From contig JAACJM010000027.1 of NCBI GenBank assembly GCA_013368315.1, forward strand, positions 124,001 to 188,000: a DNA stretch of 64,000 bases. Reading direction: 5' to 3'. The DNA is from Tetrapyrgos nigripes. Lineage: Eukaryota; Basidiomycota; Agaricomycetes; Agaricales; Campanellaceae. Shown piece after piece: positions 36,099-47,948 of the stretch (the stretch's first letter is position 1; each line of letters opens with the position of its first letter). Below the pieces are notes generated by a model. The model was not told the DNA's origin. It ran no database searches and was given only the letters and a program-made list of their open reading frames with translations. A program made the position numbers and the translations under genes.

Positions 36099-36863
36099 AA
36101 TACTTCTTACTTATATACAATTGTAACTAGATACCAGTCGACAAATCCCTCTCATACGCTCCGTAGGGAATTGGACGCCTAGTGGTAACACGTATAGGTA
36201 GGAATACAAAGCGGGAGAGACGATGTTGGTAGGAGGAGATATGCGAGGATACCTGCATGTATTGAACGTCAACGATGTGGAGAAATACATAGAAAAAACA
36301 CCAAAAACACTCACCAAACAATCTGATGACATCAAGAGAGAGAAAGGTGCAGCGTCGGTGCGGGTAACGTCAATACCGTTTCGTTGACAGAGAAAACTCC
36401 CAATCCTAATCCCAATCCCAAGTGTCCGCTATACCCAAATGAGTCCACGCCTGCCCTTCCAATCATGCTATACCCGATACCCACACCTAACCTGTCATCT
36501 ACCACTGAAAACAATTGACAAGTTGAAGCAGAGGTGAACGGAGGAGGGGTAGCGATGGTTCTCAGAAAGCAAGCAGGGGTGGGGAGGCAATCCGTACGCC
36601 TGCGAAAAAAAAAGATTAAAGCTTTTAAAGATTTTAATCGGACGGAAATCAAAGTGTCGCAATGCTACGCACCTGGACCCCCTCATAGCCTCACAAACCA
36701 GCATCCGCAATGCCTATCTGCACCAATACCATACCCTTTGCCCTAACACCTCCCTATCGGCCGAGTGCAGCTGCAAAGAAATGGTTAGTGGAGTGTTCTA
36801 ACTGCCTCCAAGTCATTACCTCTCTGCTGCTCACGTCCTTCAACCCAGGTGTGATTCTACATA
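36099..36863. other. Intergenic, no gene recognised
   Basis: 3' side of the regulator gene, then sequence without family-like coding content up to the left end of the palindromic element. Confidence 0.4.
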
Positions 36864-38239
36864 CACTGGGTGCAAACACTTGTAAATCCTCTGCTTTACT
36901 GAGGTTTTACAAGAGTATTACACCAAGCCAATCAATATGTAAGACTCCTTGTCATACATTAGTATTACAAGAGACAGAAAAAATTAGAACAACCTTGTAT
37001 GACCATTGTAAGTCACAAAGAAATACCATGGACTTTCAGTGTGACTTGCTGTCACTGTATACCCTTGGTGGATATACTGTGGAATTACACAGGAATTTCA
37101 GAGTGACTTTTTGTCACAATATGTCATGTAGTAAGACACATAGGAAATACTGGAGTATTTTAGTGTGACAGATAATCACAGTATGACAAACAGTAAGGCA
37201 AGAGAGATTTACAAAGGACTTACAAGGAAGCAAAATCTGCAGGAAATTTACAAAGTGACAATCAAGTCACAGTAATACACTTGTAAGACTAGCTGTATTA
37301 TGAAGGAATTACAAGAAACATTTGCTACAAACACAGGTAAATCCTCAGCCTTACTGGAGTATTACAAGAGTATTATGGGGAACCAATCAATATGTAAGTT
37401 GGCTTGACTTACAAGTGTATTACAAAATAGACAAAAAATGAGGACTATTCTGAAAGACCATTGTAAGCTGCAAGGACATACCATAGACTTTCAGTGTGAG
37501 GCTTTGTCACAGTACAGCATTGAAGAGCATACAGTGGAATTACAAGGTGACTTTTTTGTCACAGTATGTCTTCTTGTAAAACAGAACTGAAATACCAGGG
37601 TATTACAGTAAGACAATTTGTAAACCAAGTAAAATTTACAGAGGACTTACCAGAAGGTAGAACTTGAAAGTCTTGGGTAAGACTGCTCATAATTACACTG
37701 AATTTATGGAGGGACATCTGTGTCACAGTAATACCCTAGAAAGACTTGTGATTTTACAAGGGAATTACAAGATGCAGGTTTTACAAGTCTATCTCGTAAG
37801 TCTCTAGAAAAAACCTGCATGCTAAATGGAGAATATACAGTGTGACAGACTGATCACAGTAAGACACTTGTAAGTCACAAGACATTACAATGACTTTACT
37901 GAAAAGTGACTATTTTGTAAGTCATCATGTATATCCAATGGACTTACAAGAGACTTGTTGGATGGATTTGCAGTGCATGTCAATTAAGTAATACAGAAGG
38001 GCTTACTGAAAATTTACAGGATGTAATACAATGAATTCATTCAACCAGGTTAATTAAATTTTACTGAATATAAATAGACAGCTCAGGCTGGACAGGAAAA
38101 GGGGAGACTACTGTGTCTGCATTGTCATCTTCGTCTGCTCAGTGTGGTACATCTGCCCCATCTGCCCCATCTGCCTTGTCTGCTTTGTCTGCCCTGTCTG
38201 CTTTGTCTCTGCTCCGTCTGCCTCGTCTATCTTGTCTGC
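36864..38239 (+). repeat. Left arm of palindromic element
   Basis: 1,376-bp inverted-repeat arm, mirrored at 38685-40060. Confidence 0.9.
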
Positions 38240-38810
38240 CTCGTCTATCTTGTCTGCTCTGTCTGCCTCGTCTGCCTCGTCTGCCTCGTCTGCCCCGTCT
38301 GCCCCATCTGCCTTGTCTGCTCCGTCTGCCTCGTCTGCCTTGTCTGCCTCGTTTGCCTTGTCTGCCTTGTCTGCCTTGTTTGCCTTGTCTGCCTTGTCTG
38401 CCTTGTCTGCTCCGTCTGCCTTGTCTGCCTTGTCTGCTCCGTCTGCCTTGTCTGCCTTGTCTGCTCCGTCTGCCTTGTCTGCCTTGTCTGCCTTGTCTGC
38501 TCCGTCTGCTCTGTCTGCTCTGTCTGCCTTGTCTGCCTTGTCTGCTTCGTCTGCCTTGTCTGCCTCGTCCCTTTCATCTGCCTTGTCTGCCTCGTCTACT
38601 CCGTCTGCTCCTTCTGCCTCGTCTGCCTCGTCTGTGCCAGCAGACAAAGCAGACAAGGCAGACAAGGCAGACAAGGCAGACGGAGCAGACAAGATAGACG
38701 AGGCAGACGGAGCAGAGACAAAGCAGACAGGGCAGACAAAGCAGACAAGGCAGATGGGGCAGATGGGGCAGATGTACCACACTGAGCAGACGAAGATGAC
38801 AATGCAGACA
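38113..38810. repeat. 9-bp tandem repeat core (TCTGCCTTG-type)
   Basis: Dozens of 9-bp units, TCTGCCTTG with TCTGCCTCG, TCTGCTCCG and related variants, fill the core on the plus strand up to about 38636. There the polarity flips and the complementary CAGACAAGG units run to about 38800. Because the unit is 9 bp and contains no stop in any phase, several frames on both strands stay open for about 200 codons; these are repeat artefacts. Confidence 0.9.
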
Positions 38811-40060
38811 CAGTAGTCTCCCCTTTTCCTGTCCAGCCTGAGCTGTCTATTTATATTCAGTAAAATTTAATTAACCTGGTTGAATGAATTCATTGTATTA
38901 CATCCTGTAAATTTTCAGTAAGCCCTTCTGTATTACTTAATTGACATGCACTGCAAATCCATCCAACAAGTCTCTTGTAAGTCCATTGGATATACATGAT
39001 GACTTACAAAATAGTCACTTTTCAGTAAAGTCATTGTAATGTCTTGTGACTTACAAGTGTCTTACTGTGATCAGTCTGTCACACTGTATATTCTCCATTT
39101 AGCATGCAGGTTTTTTCTAGAGACTTACGAGATAGACTTGTAAAACCTGCATCTTGTAATTCCCTTGTAAAATCACAAGTCTTTCTAGGGTATTACTGTG
39201 ACACAGATGTCCCTCCATAAATTCAGTGTAATTATGAGCAGTCTTACCCAAGACTTTCAAGTTCTACCTTCTGGTAAGTCCTCTGTAAATTTTACTTGGT
39301 TTACAAATTGTCTTACTGTAATACCCTGGTATTTCAGTTCTGTTTTACAAGAAGACATACTGTGACAAAAAAGTCACCTTGTAATTCCACTGTATGCTCT
39401 TCAATGCTGTACTGTGACAAAGCCTCACACTGAAAGTCTATGGTATGTCCTTGCAGCTTACAATGGTCTTTCAGAATAGTCCTCATTTTTTGTCTATTTT
39501 GTAATACACTTGTAAGTCAAGCCAACTTACATATTGATTGGTTCCCCATAATACTCTTGTAATACTCCAGTAAGGCTGAGGATTTACCTGTGTTTGTAGC
39601 AAATGTTTCTTGTAATTCCTTCATAATACAGCTAGTCTTACAAGTGTATTACTGTGACTTGATTGTCACTTTGTAAATTTCCTGCAGATTTTGCTTCCTT
39701 GTAAGTCCTTTGTAAATCTCTCTTGCCTTACTGTTTGTCATACTGTGATTATCTGTCACACTAAAATACTCCAGTATTTCCTATGTGTCTTACTACATGA
39801 CATATTGTGACAAAAAGTCACTCTGAAATTCCTGTGTAATTCCACAGTATATCCACCAAGGGTATACAGTGACAGCAAGTCACACTGAAAGTCCATGGTA
39901 TTTCTTTGTGACTTACAATGGTCATACAAGGTTGTTCTAATTTTTTCTGTCTCTTGTAATACTAATGTATGACAAGGAGTCTTACATATTGATTGGCTTG
40001 GTGTAATACTCTTGTAAAACCTCAGTAAAGCAGAGGATTTACAAGTGTTTGCACCCAGTG
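38685..40060 (-). repeat. Right arm of palindromic element
   Basis: 1,376-bp inverted-repeat arm, mirrored at 36864-38239. A frame of about 100 codons translates identically in both arms, which confirms close identity of the outer part. Confidence 0.9.
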
Positions 40061-41245
40061 ATATATACCCACTGTCATTATTGATCATAATGACAGCGGA
40101 ACCACATATAGGCCGAAAACGGGAATGGGAACGGGACGATGAGGAGAGGAGGAGGATATGAAGAAAGAAAGGACGAAAGGAAGGAGGATAGAAGATGATA
40201 AAAAATGAATGTGACGCACCAAACGAAACGAAACGAAATCCAAAACCAAATTATCCCCAAACATGCCCAGTGACCAACAAACGGCAGTGAGTAGAGCGGT
40301 TAGAGGTATATGATTATCCGAAATACAACCCGGGGAGGTTTCTTGATCTCTTGATTCTTGGGGAGTGGTGCTGGGAGATCGGGGAGAGGTAACGGTAGAT
40401 GCTGTGCTGGACCTTGATTGGTATTTGAGACTCGAGAGTGAGAGGGAGATATGTCACGGTGGTAGTGAAGAATGAGACGGAGAAGAGAGGGCAGAGCTAG
40501 AATGGTGAGGTGGTTAGCATGTGCGAATGACAGAAGATAGAAGAATAACAAAACGCCAACTGAAAAGAGAGAAAATCGGAACGGAACGGAACAAAACAAA
40601 AGGAAAATTAGAAAGAATACGAAGAAGAAAGGAATAATGTTGGGCTGTATTCTCCACAACTAAGCTTTGCTCCATCCCATTCGTTCTCTCTTGCTTTCCC
40701 AAAAGTAACCCTCCACCTCGACGCTTGTTCCTTTTCTCACAGACAACCACTATCCACGTTGGCGATACTATCGTTCCCCGCGAATTCGGATAGGCGACTC
40801 TCAACTTCTGGATATGGTAGGATGACTGGACAAGTGTGATGGGGGAAGAGAGGATGAAAGGGGAACTGGGAAGCCATGTCGAAAATGAACAAATGGGGAA
40901 TGATGTTGGTACTAGTAAATTAAGAGGAGGAAGAGGGAGATGGGTTCCATAAAGCAAGTATTTAGTCCATGAAGAAAGATATAGAAAAACAAAACACGCA
41001 CCATAACAAACCAACAGACACGACGTCTCAACACGTCACCAGCACCTCAACGTCCCAATATTGCACAACCAAACCCACTACCCGTAATATGCTTCAACAT
41101 CTCCCATCCTCACCACAGTGTAGCTTCCACAAATCCGACTTCGAATGGCTTTTGCAGAATCTCATTCTACTATTATAACAAGTACCACTATGACCATTGT
41201 GGATCCCCCATTAATTTAGGTCCCTTCATGCCCATCGTCCACTAG
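40061..41245. other. Spacer between two mobile elements
   Basis: Purine-rich or pyrimidine-rich tracts with no recognisable gene. Confidence 0.4.
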
Positions 41246-41250
41246 ACCTC

Positions 41251-41587
41251 TATGAGAATAAATGAATATAAGGACACTTGTTAAACAAGCAAGGCGACGA
41301 ATACTATTGCAGCTCTGGAGGTATAGACAGTAAACTACTGAGTATTTATACTGTTGGCTACTGTGGCTATGCAAGTCCGTAAATATAACACTGTTGAGAA
41401 AAGTGGATACTACAATGTAATGTCTGATATCAGTTTGGAGTCAACGATGTAAGAAACGATGTAAGTACGGAGTAGTACAGAAAGTAGGTGGTGCATATGT
41501 GGATACAAGTGGATCGTGTATACTAGAAAGTGGAGAGAAAAGATAAGATCGTTTATTGTAAGTATAGTTTAATATAAAATTCCAACA
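41251..41587 (-). repeat. 3' LTR of copia element
   Basis: 337 bp. Differs from the 5' LTR by a 19-bp insertion near 41375-41395 and several substitutions. Confidence 0.92.
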
Positions 41588-41594
41588 CTCCTCC

Positions 41595-44500
41595 TCAAAC
41601 ATTTGCGAGTCCCATAGATGAAGCGAAGTGTTTGGCTTTAAGAGATGGTAAAGCCTTGGTGAAAATGTCGGCAGTCATTTTGTCGGTGGGGCAGTATGCA
41701 AGTCGAATTTTGCCTTCTTCAATGACGTAGCAGATAAAGTGATATCGGATGTCGATGTGTTTGGTGCGAGCATGATAACGGTCATCCTTAGCGAGTGTGA
41801 TAGCCGATTGGTTGTCCGAGTGAATAAGAATGGGATCGGTGATAGATCCAAAGATTTCGGATATGAAGTTCCGAGTCCATATGGCTTCCTTGGCAGCGTG
41901 AGATAAAGCGATGTATTTGGCTTCAGTAGTGGAGAGTGAAATTGTGTCTTGTCGTTTAGAAGACCAAGATATAGCTCTGCCATTAAGCATGAAGACATAA
42001 CTGGATATGGCATGTTGGTCTTCGTTAGACATTCCATCTGCATCTGAATAACCAATAATGTCCATCTGCTTCTTTCCATAAGTCACCAATGATCCTTTGT
42101 CGATTTGAGATAAGCAAATACGTGTCATAAAGTGTTCCAGTGTGTGATGCCTGGATTATGAGTGAATCGGGTGAGTTGTGAAACTGGATAAGCATGACGT
42201 AAATATTGTAGAGCACCTAAAGCTTCTTGATATGGTTTGTCATGCATCTGGGCAATTTCTTCAATGGTAGTAGGACTTTGTGATGTCGATAAGCGAGTAT
42301 GTGGATCGAATGGTATAGAGACGGGTTTAGTGTCAGTGAATCCGTAACGTGCGATGATGGAGTCAATGTAGGATTGTTGTGACATTTGGAGTGTGCGTTC
42401 CTGCCTGTTTCTGCGTATTTCAATTCCTAGCATCCAATGTAATTCTCCTGCATCTGTGACTTCTACTTTCTCTTTAATCTTCTTTTTCAACTTCTCCATA
42501 TCTGCCATATTGTCGGTAACCAATGTCATGTCGTTGATGTGAATGAATAGAATGATGAATGGATTAAGTCGGTAGAAGACAGTGTGCTCAAAGTTAGAGC
42601 GTGTGAGTCCGATGTCCTTCATGATTTCGCAGAATCCTAGATACCAAAGGCATCCAGCTTGTTTGAGTGCATAAAGAGCTAATTGAAGACGGAGTACTTG
42701 ACCAGGTTTGACACCTGCCATCTCGATGCCAGGAGGTGGTTTCATGAATATGTTTTTGTTGGGATTGGTTTTGCCATAAAGGTATGCTGATTTGATGTCC
42801 ATTTGGTGTACCTCCATGTTATGATATGCTGCAATGGATAGAATGATACGTCCTGATGTCATCTTGGTGACTGATGCAAATGTTTTGTCTGGGAAATAAT
42901 TGACTTCTGGGATTTGGTTGTATCCATGCACAACAAGTTGTGCTCGATGTTCCTTGACTTTTCCGTGTTTGTCCTTCTTCGTCCTATAAACCCATTTTCC
43001 AGTGAGAATGTTGGCATCTGATGGTGTGTAGACTGGAATGAATGTTCCTTGTTCCTTATGCCTCCTCATTTCTTCTTCCATAGCTTCCTTCCATTTGGGC
43101 CAATCTGGTTGTTGTTTCGCTTCCGCAACTGAAAGTAGGTCATAAGCTTCAAGTTCAGATGTAACCTGAGCAAGACTAGCAGTAAGCAAATTGGCAGATT
43201 CTACTCCTCCTGTCTTCGTCATGGATGTGGTGATAGGTCTTCTACCTATGACGATTTCAGGTGGAATAGGTTGGGTAATTTCAATGACGGGATGAATTGT
43301 ATCCAACTCAGGGACCTTTTGTTCCAAATTGATGAAATCATTATCCTCCTCCTCACTGAGTTGGATCAGTTGATTTGTGAATTGGATGTTTCATTTGACG
43401 GTGATGGATTTCTTCTTCAGCCAATAGATATAGTAACCCTGGGATTCCTTCTCTGGTCCTAACCAACGTCCTTCAACTGCCTGATCTTCCAACTTGTTGG
43501 GTTTTGGAGTGTGTTTGACATAAACAATAGAGCCGAATGGATGAAGATCTGAGATGTCTGGGATAGTTCCAAATCGTTTCTTGTAGGGAGTCTTCATGTC
43601 AATAGCTTTATGTGGGGTACGGTTCCAGATATAAGTTGCGTAGAGCATTGCCATGCCCCATAACCATTTTGGTAAACCTGATGAGATGAGCATAGCTCGG
43701 ACGGTGTTAAGAAGCGTACAATGACTTCTTTCCGCAATACTGTTCCACTCTGGCATATCATGTACCATGAGTTTCCTTTCTGTTCCTTTTCCTTCCAAAT
43801 GCTTCTTAAATTCTCCTCCTAGAAATTCTCCTCCTCGATCTGACTGCAGAATTTTGATGACAATGTTGAATTGAGTTTCGAGGGTGATCTGGAAGATGAC
43901 ATATTTGGTGAATGATTCGTCTTTAGAGTGCAGTAGAGGGGTTTCTAGCCAGTATGTGGCATTGTCAATAAGCGTGAGTGAATACTCCTGGTGGTTGATA
44001 GTTCTGACTGATGCTGGTCCCCAGACGTCCATGTGCATTCTGTCTCCAAAGTTCTCGGCACGTGGAGTAAGACGTAACTTTGAGATAGTGGGACGAGCTC
44101 CTTTGGTGCGCATACATACAATGCATTCAATTTGTTCCATTTTGTTCAGATCAAGACATAATTCTTTGACTGCATTGTTTGTGAATAAGGTTTCGACGTA
44201 TTGATAACTCTGGTGACCAGTAGCGCAATGGGCTTTGTATAAGGATAGGGTGCAGTTGGTAACAGAATAAGCATTTTCATGCTCAATGATTTGGTAAAGC
44301 CCATGCACTTTTGGAATGTGAGCAACATTACGACCTTGTTTCAAGATAACCATGATTCCCCCTTCAATATGAATGTTGTATCCTGTGTCATCCAATTTTC
44401 CCAATGATACTAGTGTGTTTGGCATGTTTGGACAATAGAGAGTGTCGTGTAAGGGTAAGAAGTGAGGTTTTTCCTTCGTATCAACTGTTTCGATGTGTAG

Positions 44501-46387
44501 GGTGCCTTTCCCTTGGGATGTGAATGTATCAGAGTTAGCTGCTTGGATTCGATGAGTGGGAATGGTCTGATAGTTTCGTAATTGATCTCAGAGTGGGGAC
44601 ATGTGGGATGAGTATCTGGAATCGAATAGAATTGGTGGAGTATGTTCCAATGCTATGAAAGCTGCTTCTTCGGCTATGTCAGAGCAATCAATAGTGGGGT
44701 GATCAATGGAATCATCGATCTCCGGAATTTCAATGGCCATCCAACTTTCTTCTTCACTATTTTCTTCATTCCTTTCTCTAGCACTGCTTGCTGTATCCCT
44801 TCCTTTTCCATTCCTTTGTTGTCCATTTTCCCCATTCTTTCTGTCTTCTCTGTAATTCCTATCATCTCAATGTTCTCTGGCGACATTAGCATGCTGCATT
44901 CGCTTTGATGTACAGTTCTTGGAAAAATGACCAAGTCCTCTGCAGTTGTAACAGTTAGGTTCCTCCCTTGTTGAGTTGTTGCCTTGCCAATTTCCTCTTG
45001 CTCCACCTCAGCTTCTGCCTCTGAAATTTCCTTGACCTCTGAATGATGATCCTCCTCTGCCTCTGCTATTTCCTCTGCCTCTTCCTCCTCTTCCCCTAAA
45101 TCTGCCACACCCTCTGCCTCAGAAGTTGTCATTGGAGTAATTTGCAGATTCTTGAGATTTGTTGGAGCTAGAAGCAAAGTTCTTGCCCTGAGCTTCTGCG
45201 CGAATAGCTGCAATCAACATTTCTGGTGTCAACTTGCTAGGTTCTTCTCTGTAGACAGTGATGAGGGCTTTGACAGTGGCTTGATACATATCAGGAGTAG
45301 AAGAGATGATGGCCAATTTGAATTGGGAATCAGGGATAGAAACACCACGATCGGCTAGTTCGTCCATGATAGCGATGAGATTGTCGAGGTGTTTACCAAC
45401 TTTAGCTGGGTTGGTACAAGTGAGGGAGAAAAGTCGCTTTTCCAAGCTGGCTTTGGTAAGTGGATCCTTTGTGTCATAATCCTGCTCAGATGTCGGCTTG
45501 TTCTTGTAACACCTAAAAATGGTGTCTGGTAGTGTGCTGATAATGCCGTTCAACAGTTGATCTGCCGCTGATGTGGGTTCTGTGGTTAGATACTGATCAT
45601 ATCTGATAGATCCTGCTGCCCTCTGTACTCTCATTACCCATGTACTCCAATTAGATCCATCCTTCTTGAGTTTCGTAACTTTATCGAATGCTTTGGTTGC
45701 CTTAGACATGTCATCATCTGAATCTGAATCTATTGTATCATCTGGATCATCTGGATTAGGATCTGGATTGGATGGTGGAGAAGGTGAACTGGGTGGATTA
45801 GGATGTGGTTCTGGATCTGGATTTGGATCGGGATCTTGTGATGGAGGATTCGGTGGAGGTGGCTTTGGATCTCTTTTCGGTGGCTGTTCTGGAGCTTCTG
45901 GTACTGATGATGACGATGGTTGTGGATCTGATGATGTGGAGGGCTGTGGTGCAGCTTCTTGTGGCTGTACTGGAGGTGGAAATATGAGTGGATTCCTTGG
46001 TGGTGGTGCTGTATGTTCTCAATGACTGTTGATAAGTGGTTCTTGTCCTCTGTTTATGTGTTGTCCCCAAGGATTTGGGTTTGCCTTTGGTGGTAGTGGG
46101 ATAGAGTTGTAGCGATTTGGACTGGGATGAGCTGTTTTGTTGCACCAATAAAATTCTTCACTTTCTATGTCCCAAAAACAATCAATGTAGTCGTTGAAGT
46201 CGTATATGTGTGCCTGATATGCACAATGGAGATCTGGTGCTGGTGGGACATACTCTTGTGGTCTGGGACTGCCTCTCCTAGACTGGTGTCTAGATCCTGA
46301 CTGTGATCTGGTTGTCTGTTTGGGATTGTCAACCCTGGGTGCTGGCGATCCATGCCTTGAACTGCAGTGTTGCGAACTACTAGTCAT
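41595..46387 (-). pseudogene. Copia gag-pol polyprotein, multiply inactivated
   Basis: One frame runs from MTSSSQHCSSRHGSPAPRVD (46387) to about 42100, interrupted only by TGA codons at 46019-46021, 45119-45121, 45008-45010, 44867-44869, 44588-44590, 43391-43393 and 42125-42127; a frameshift near 42095 precedes RNase H. The order is a Pro-rich N terminus, gag (LKKDGSNWSTWVMRVQRAAG), an Arg-Gly box, zinc knuckle CYNCRGLGHFSKNC, protease, integrase with HCATGH and CIVC zinc ligands, catalytic DVWGP, LQSDRGGEF and an Asn-x3-Glu segment, RT and RNase H (GYSDADG, STTEAKYIALSH, SDNQSAI). The protease reads DSR where DSG is expected, and the RT active site reads HINDM (42527-42541) in place of YVDDM. 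Confidence 0.92.
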
Positions 46388-46430
46388 ACAATGTCGAGAG
46401 CTAGATGATGAGATATGATTAGGCTAGGGC

Positions 46431-46443
46431 GGGGCCCATAACC
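46431..46443 (-). other. Primer binding site, tRNA-iMet half-molecule type
   Basis: GGTTATGGGCCCC on the minus strand, touching the 5' LTR. It is complementary to the initiator tRNA-Met anticodon arm (GGGCCCAUAACC), as in copia. Confidence 0.8.
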
Positions 46444-46761
46444 TATGAGAATAAATGAATATAAGGACACTTGTTAAACAAGTGAGGCAACGAATACTAT
46501 TGCAGCTCTGGAGGTATAGACAGTAAACTACTGAGTATTTATACTGTTGGCTACTGTGGCTACGCTGTTGAGAAAAGTGGATACTACGATGTAATGTCTG
46601 ATATCAGTTTGGAGTCAACGATGTAAGAAACGATGTAAGTACGGAGTAGTACAGAAAGTAGGTGGTGCATATCTGGATACAAGTGGATCGTGTATACTAG
46701 AAAGTGGAGAGAAAAGATAAGATCGTTCATTGTAAGTATAGTTTAATATAAAATTCCAACA
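46444..46761 (-). repeat. 5' LTR of copia element
   Basis: 318 bp, lacking the 19-bp segment present in the other LTR. ACCTC follows at 46762-46766. Confidence 0.92.
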
Positions 46762-46925
46762 ACCTCAACTGTTATCACAGACATTGGTGGTCAGGGACAT
46801 AAAATCCCAGTCACCCTTCTTTTGGTGGTGTGCATTGCGTTTTTGGTGAGGATTCTCAAATGCCAATGTTATTCTGCATCCAAGTGTTCTGATGAGTTTC
46901 CTTTAGAGGAACATTTTTGTTGCAG

Positions 46926-47207
46926 AGGCAAAAGCTACCAAGGATGGGAAAGTTGGACCCCACTTCTGGGATGCTGTTGATGCAGGTCTGAAAAAAATCC
47001 ACGATGAAAAGAAGAACGATGCCAATGCTATTTCTGAGCGAGTCTTGAATTCCTTTCTCTGTTCTTGAGCATACTTCTGATACTTATCTCTTCAGTGTGT
47101 TTGCTGCCATTCTTGACAATGACTGCAAGAGCTACAAGGATGCTCTTACTCAGGAGATGGAGAATTTGGAACAGCTTCTGAATGCTGAGGATGTCCTGAC
47201 TGCTTGA
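46926..47207 (+). pseudogene. Unknown two-exon fragment
   Basis: Two coding-like pieces across a small intron: AKATKDGKVGPHFWDAVDAG, continuing KKIHDEKKNDANAISE, then VFAAILDNDCKSYKDALTQE and a short acidic end with TGA. It resembles a small alpha-helical N-terminal module seen in transposon ORFs, but no family name is certain. The copia insertion at 41251-46761 lies immediately upstream and may have separated it from its 5' part. Confidence 0.35.
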
Positions 47208-47948
47208 GTGTCGTCAAGCAGCATACACCCTGATCATAAATCTCTCCTTTATATTCCTTACCATCTTTACACGTTGTCACTGCTTGTTTACATTAAGTTC
47301 CACTCAATCTAATGGTTGTGCCCATAATATTTATGCCTGATTGAGGATTTTGAGAATCTGAGTGCAAATATCTATCCGAAAAAAGATTTACAGAAAGTAT
47401 CATGACAATATGCACAGGATGAACAGAGGCTGTCTTGCGATGGAAATCTCCTGGAGATACTATGGGAAGATGATGTGGATGTTCCTGGAGGGTGGATCAG
47501 GAGGTGGTCTCCCAGTTGAGTCCTCAAATTGATTAATTGATGTTTCGAGGAGATCATAGTTACCTCTGAGCATTGCATATGGGATTTTTTGGGAAGATAG
47601 CCCTGAACATATGCTCAGGATATCCCAGCAGGAGGGTGGTGTAGAAGTGTGTAGAAGGAGAGTTGGGAGTTGGGGGGAGAGGGGTGGGGGTGGATAGTGA
47701 CATGTGGAATTGGGCATTAGAGCGTGCACATGAAATAGTTTTTGTGCAAATGAACCGCCATAATAGCGTCTTTCTCGAGAACGTTGGAGTGCAAGCACAA
47801 TGCTCATAATTCATTTTCAAGTATATACGAGCCATGTAATGATATCTTTGGGCAGAAGCCCTTATATGATATAGGAAAAGATGCAAAGAAAATATTTAGA
47901 GAAGGATAGAGATAATAAATGGAATGGATCTCAGGGAAGCTCATTCAT
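47208..47948. other. No gene recognised
   Basis: Short open frames only; a Pro/Thr-rich minus-strand frame near 47700-47560 lacks exon borders or family features. Confidence 0.35.

Larger units (their letters stand above)
36864..40060. mobile_element. Palindromic CACTA-like foldback element, 3,197 bp
   Basis: The whole element is an inverted repeat. It starts CACTGGGTGCAAACAC and ends with the reverse complement. Arms 36864-38239 and 38685-40060 (1,376 bp each) mirror one another with no net insertion or deletion: base pairs sum to 76,924 at the outer ends and also at the GGGGAGACTACTG landmark near the core. I found no mismatch in the parts compared. CACTG ends plus a putative 3-bp duplication (ATA at 36861-36863 and 40061-40063) match the CACTA/CMC superfamily. 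The arms are packed with short words such as CTTGTAAGT and TGTCACAGTA in both orientations, like CACTA subterminal repeats. No transposase is present, so it is non-autonomous. Confidence 0.85.
41251..46761 (-). mobile_element. Ty1/copia LTR retrotransposon, full-length, 5,511 bp
   Basis: LTRs at 46444-46761 (5') and 41251-41587 (3') bound a gag-pol region read on the minus strand. The 5-bp duplication ACCTC lies at 41246-41250 and 46762-46766. Minus-strand LTRs begin TGTTGGAA, common for copia. The primer site GGTTATGGGCCCC (46431-46443) directly abuts the 5' LTR and matches the complement of the initiator tRNA-Met anticodon arm, the half-molecule primer used by copia-type elements. The purine tract GAGGAGGAG (about 41589-41597) abuts the 3' LTR. 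The domain order protease-integrase-RT-RNase H confirms copia. It is inactive because of many stops. Confidence 0.95.

Noticed and set aside
36710..37168. Open frame with a near copy at 39756-40088
   Set aside because: It is duplicated only because it lies in the palindrome arms. Codon content and composition follow the subterminal repeat words, not a protein family.
38113..38810. CRISPR-like array
   Set aside because: Repeats are contiguous 9-bp units without spacers, and the organism is a fungus.
38108..38816. Several overlapping open frames of about 190-225 codons on both strands
   Set aside because: They are translations of the 9-bp tandem repeat, whose units contain no stop in any phase. 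The same peptides occur on both strands because of the palindrome.
40078..41014. Minus-strand hydrophobic frames
   Set aside because: They derive from pyrimidine-rich DNA; no exon borders and no family marks.
44674..45213. Glu-rich minus-strand frame in the copia element
   Set aside because: It is an out-of-frame reading of the Arg-Gly box and zinc-knuckle region. The polyprotein frame shows CCHC there.
45666..46025. Gly/Ser-rich plus-strand frame
   Set aside because: It is the antisense of the Pro-rich gag N terminus.
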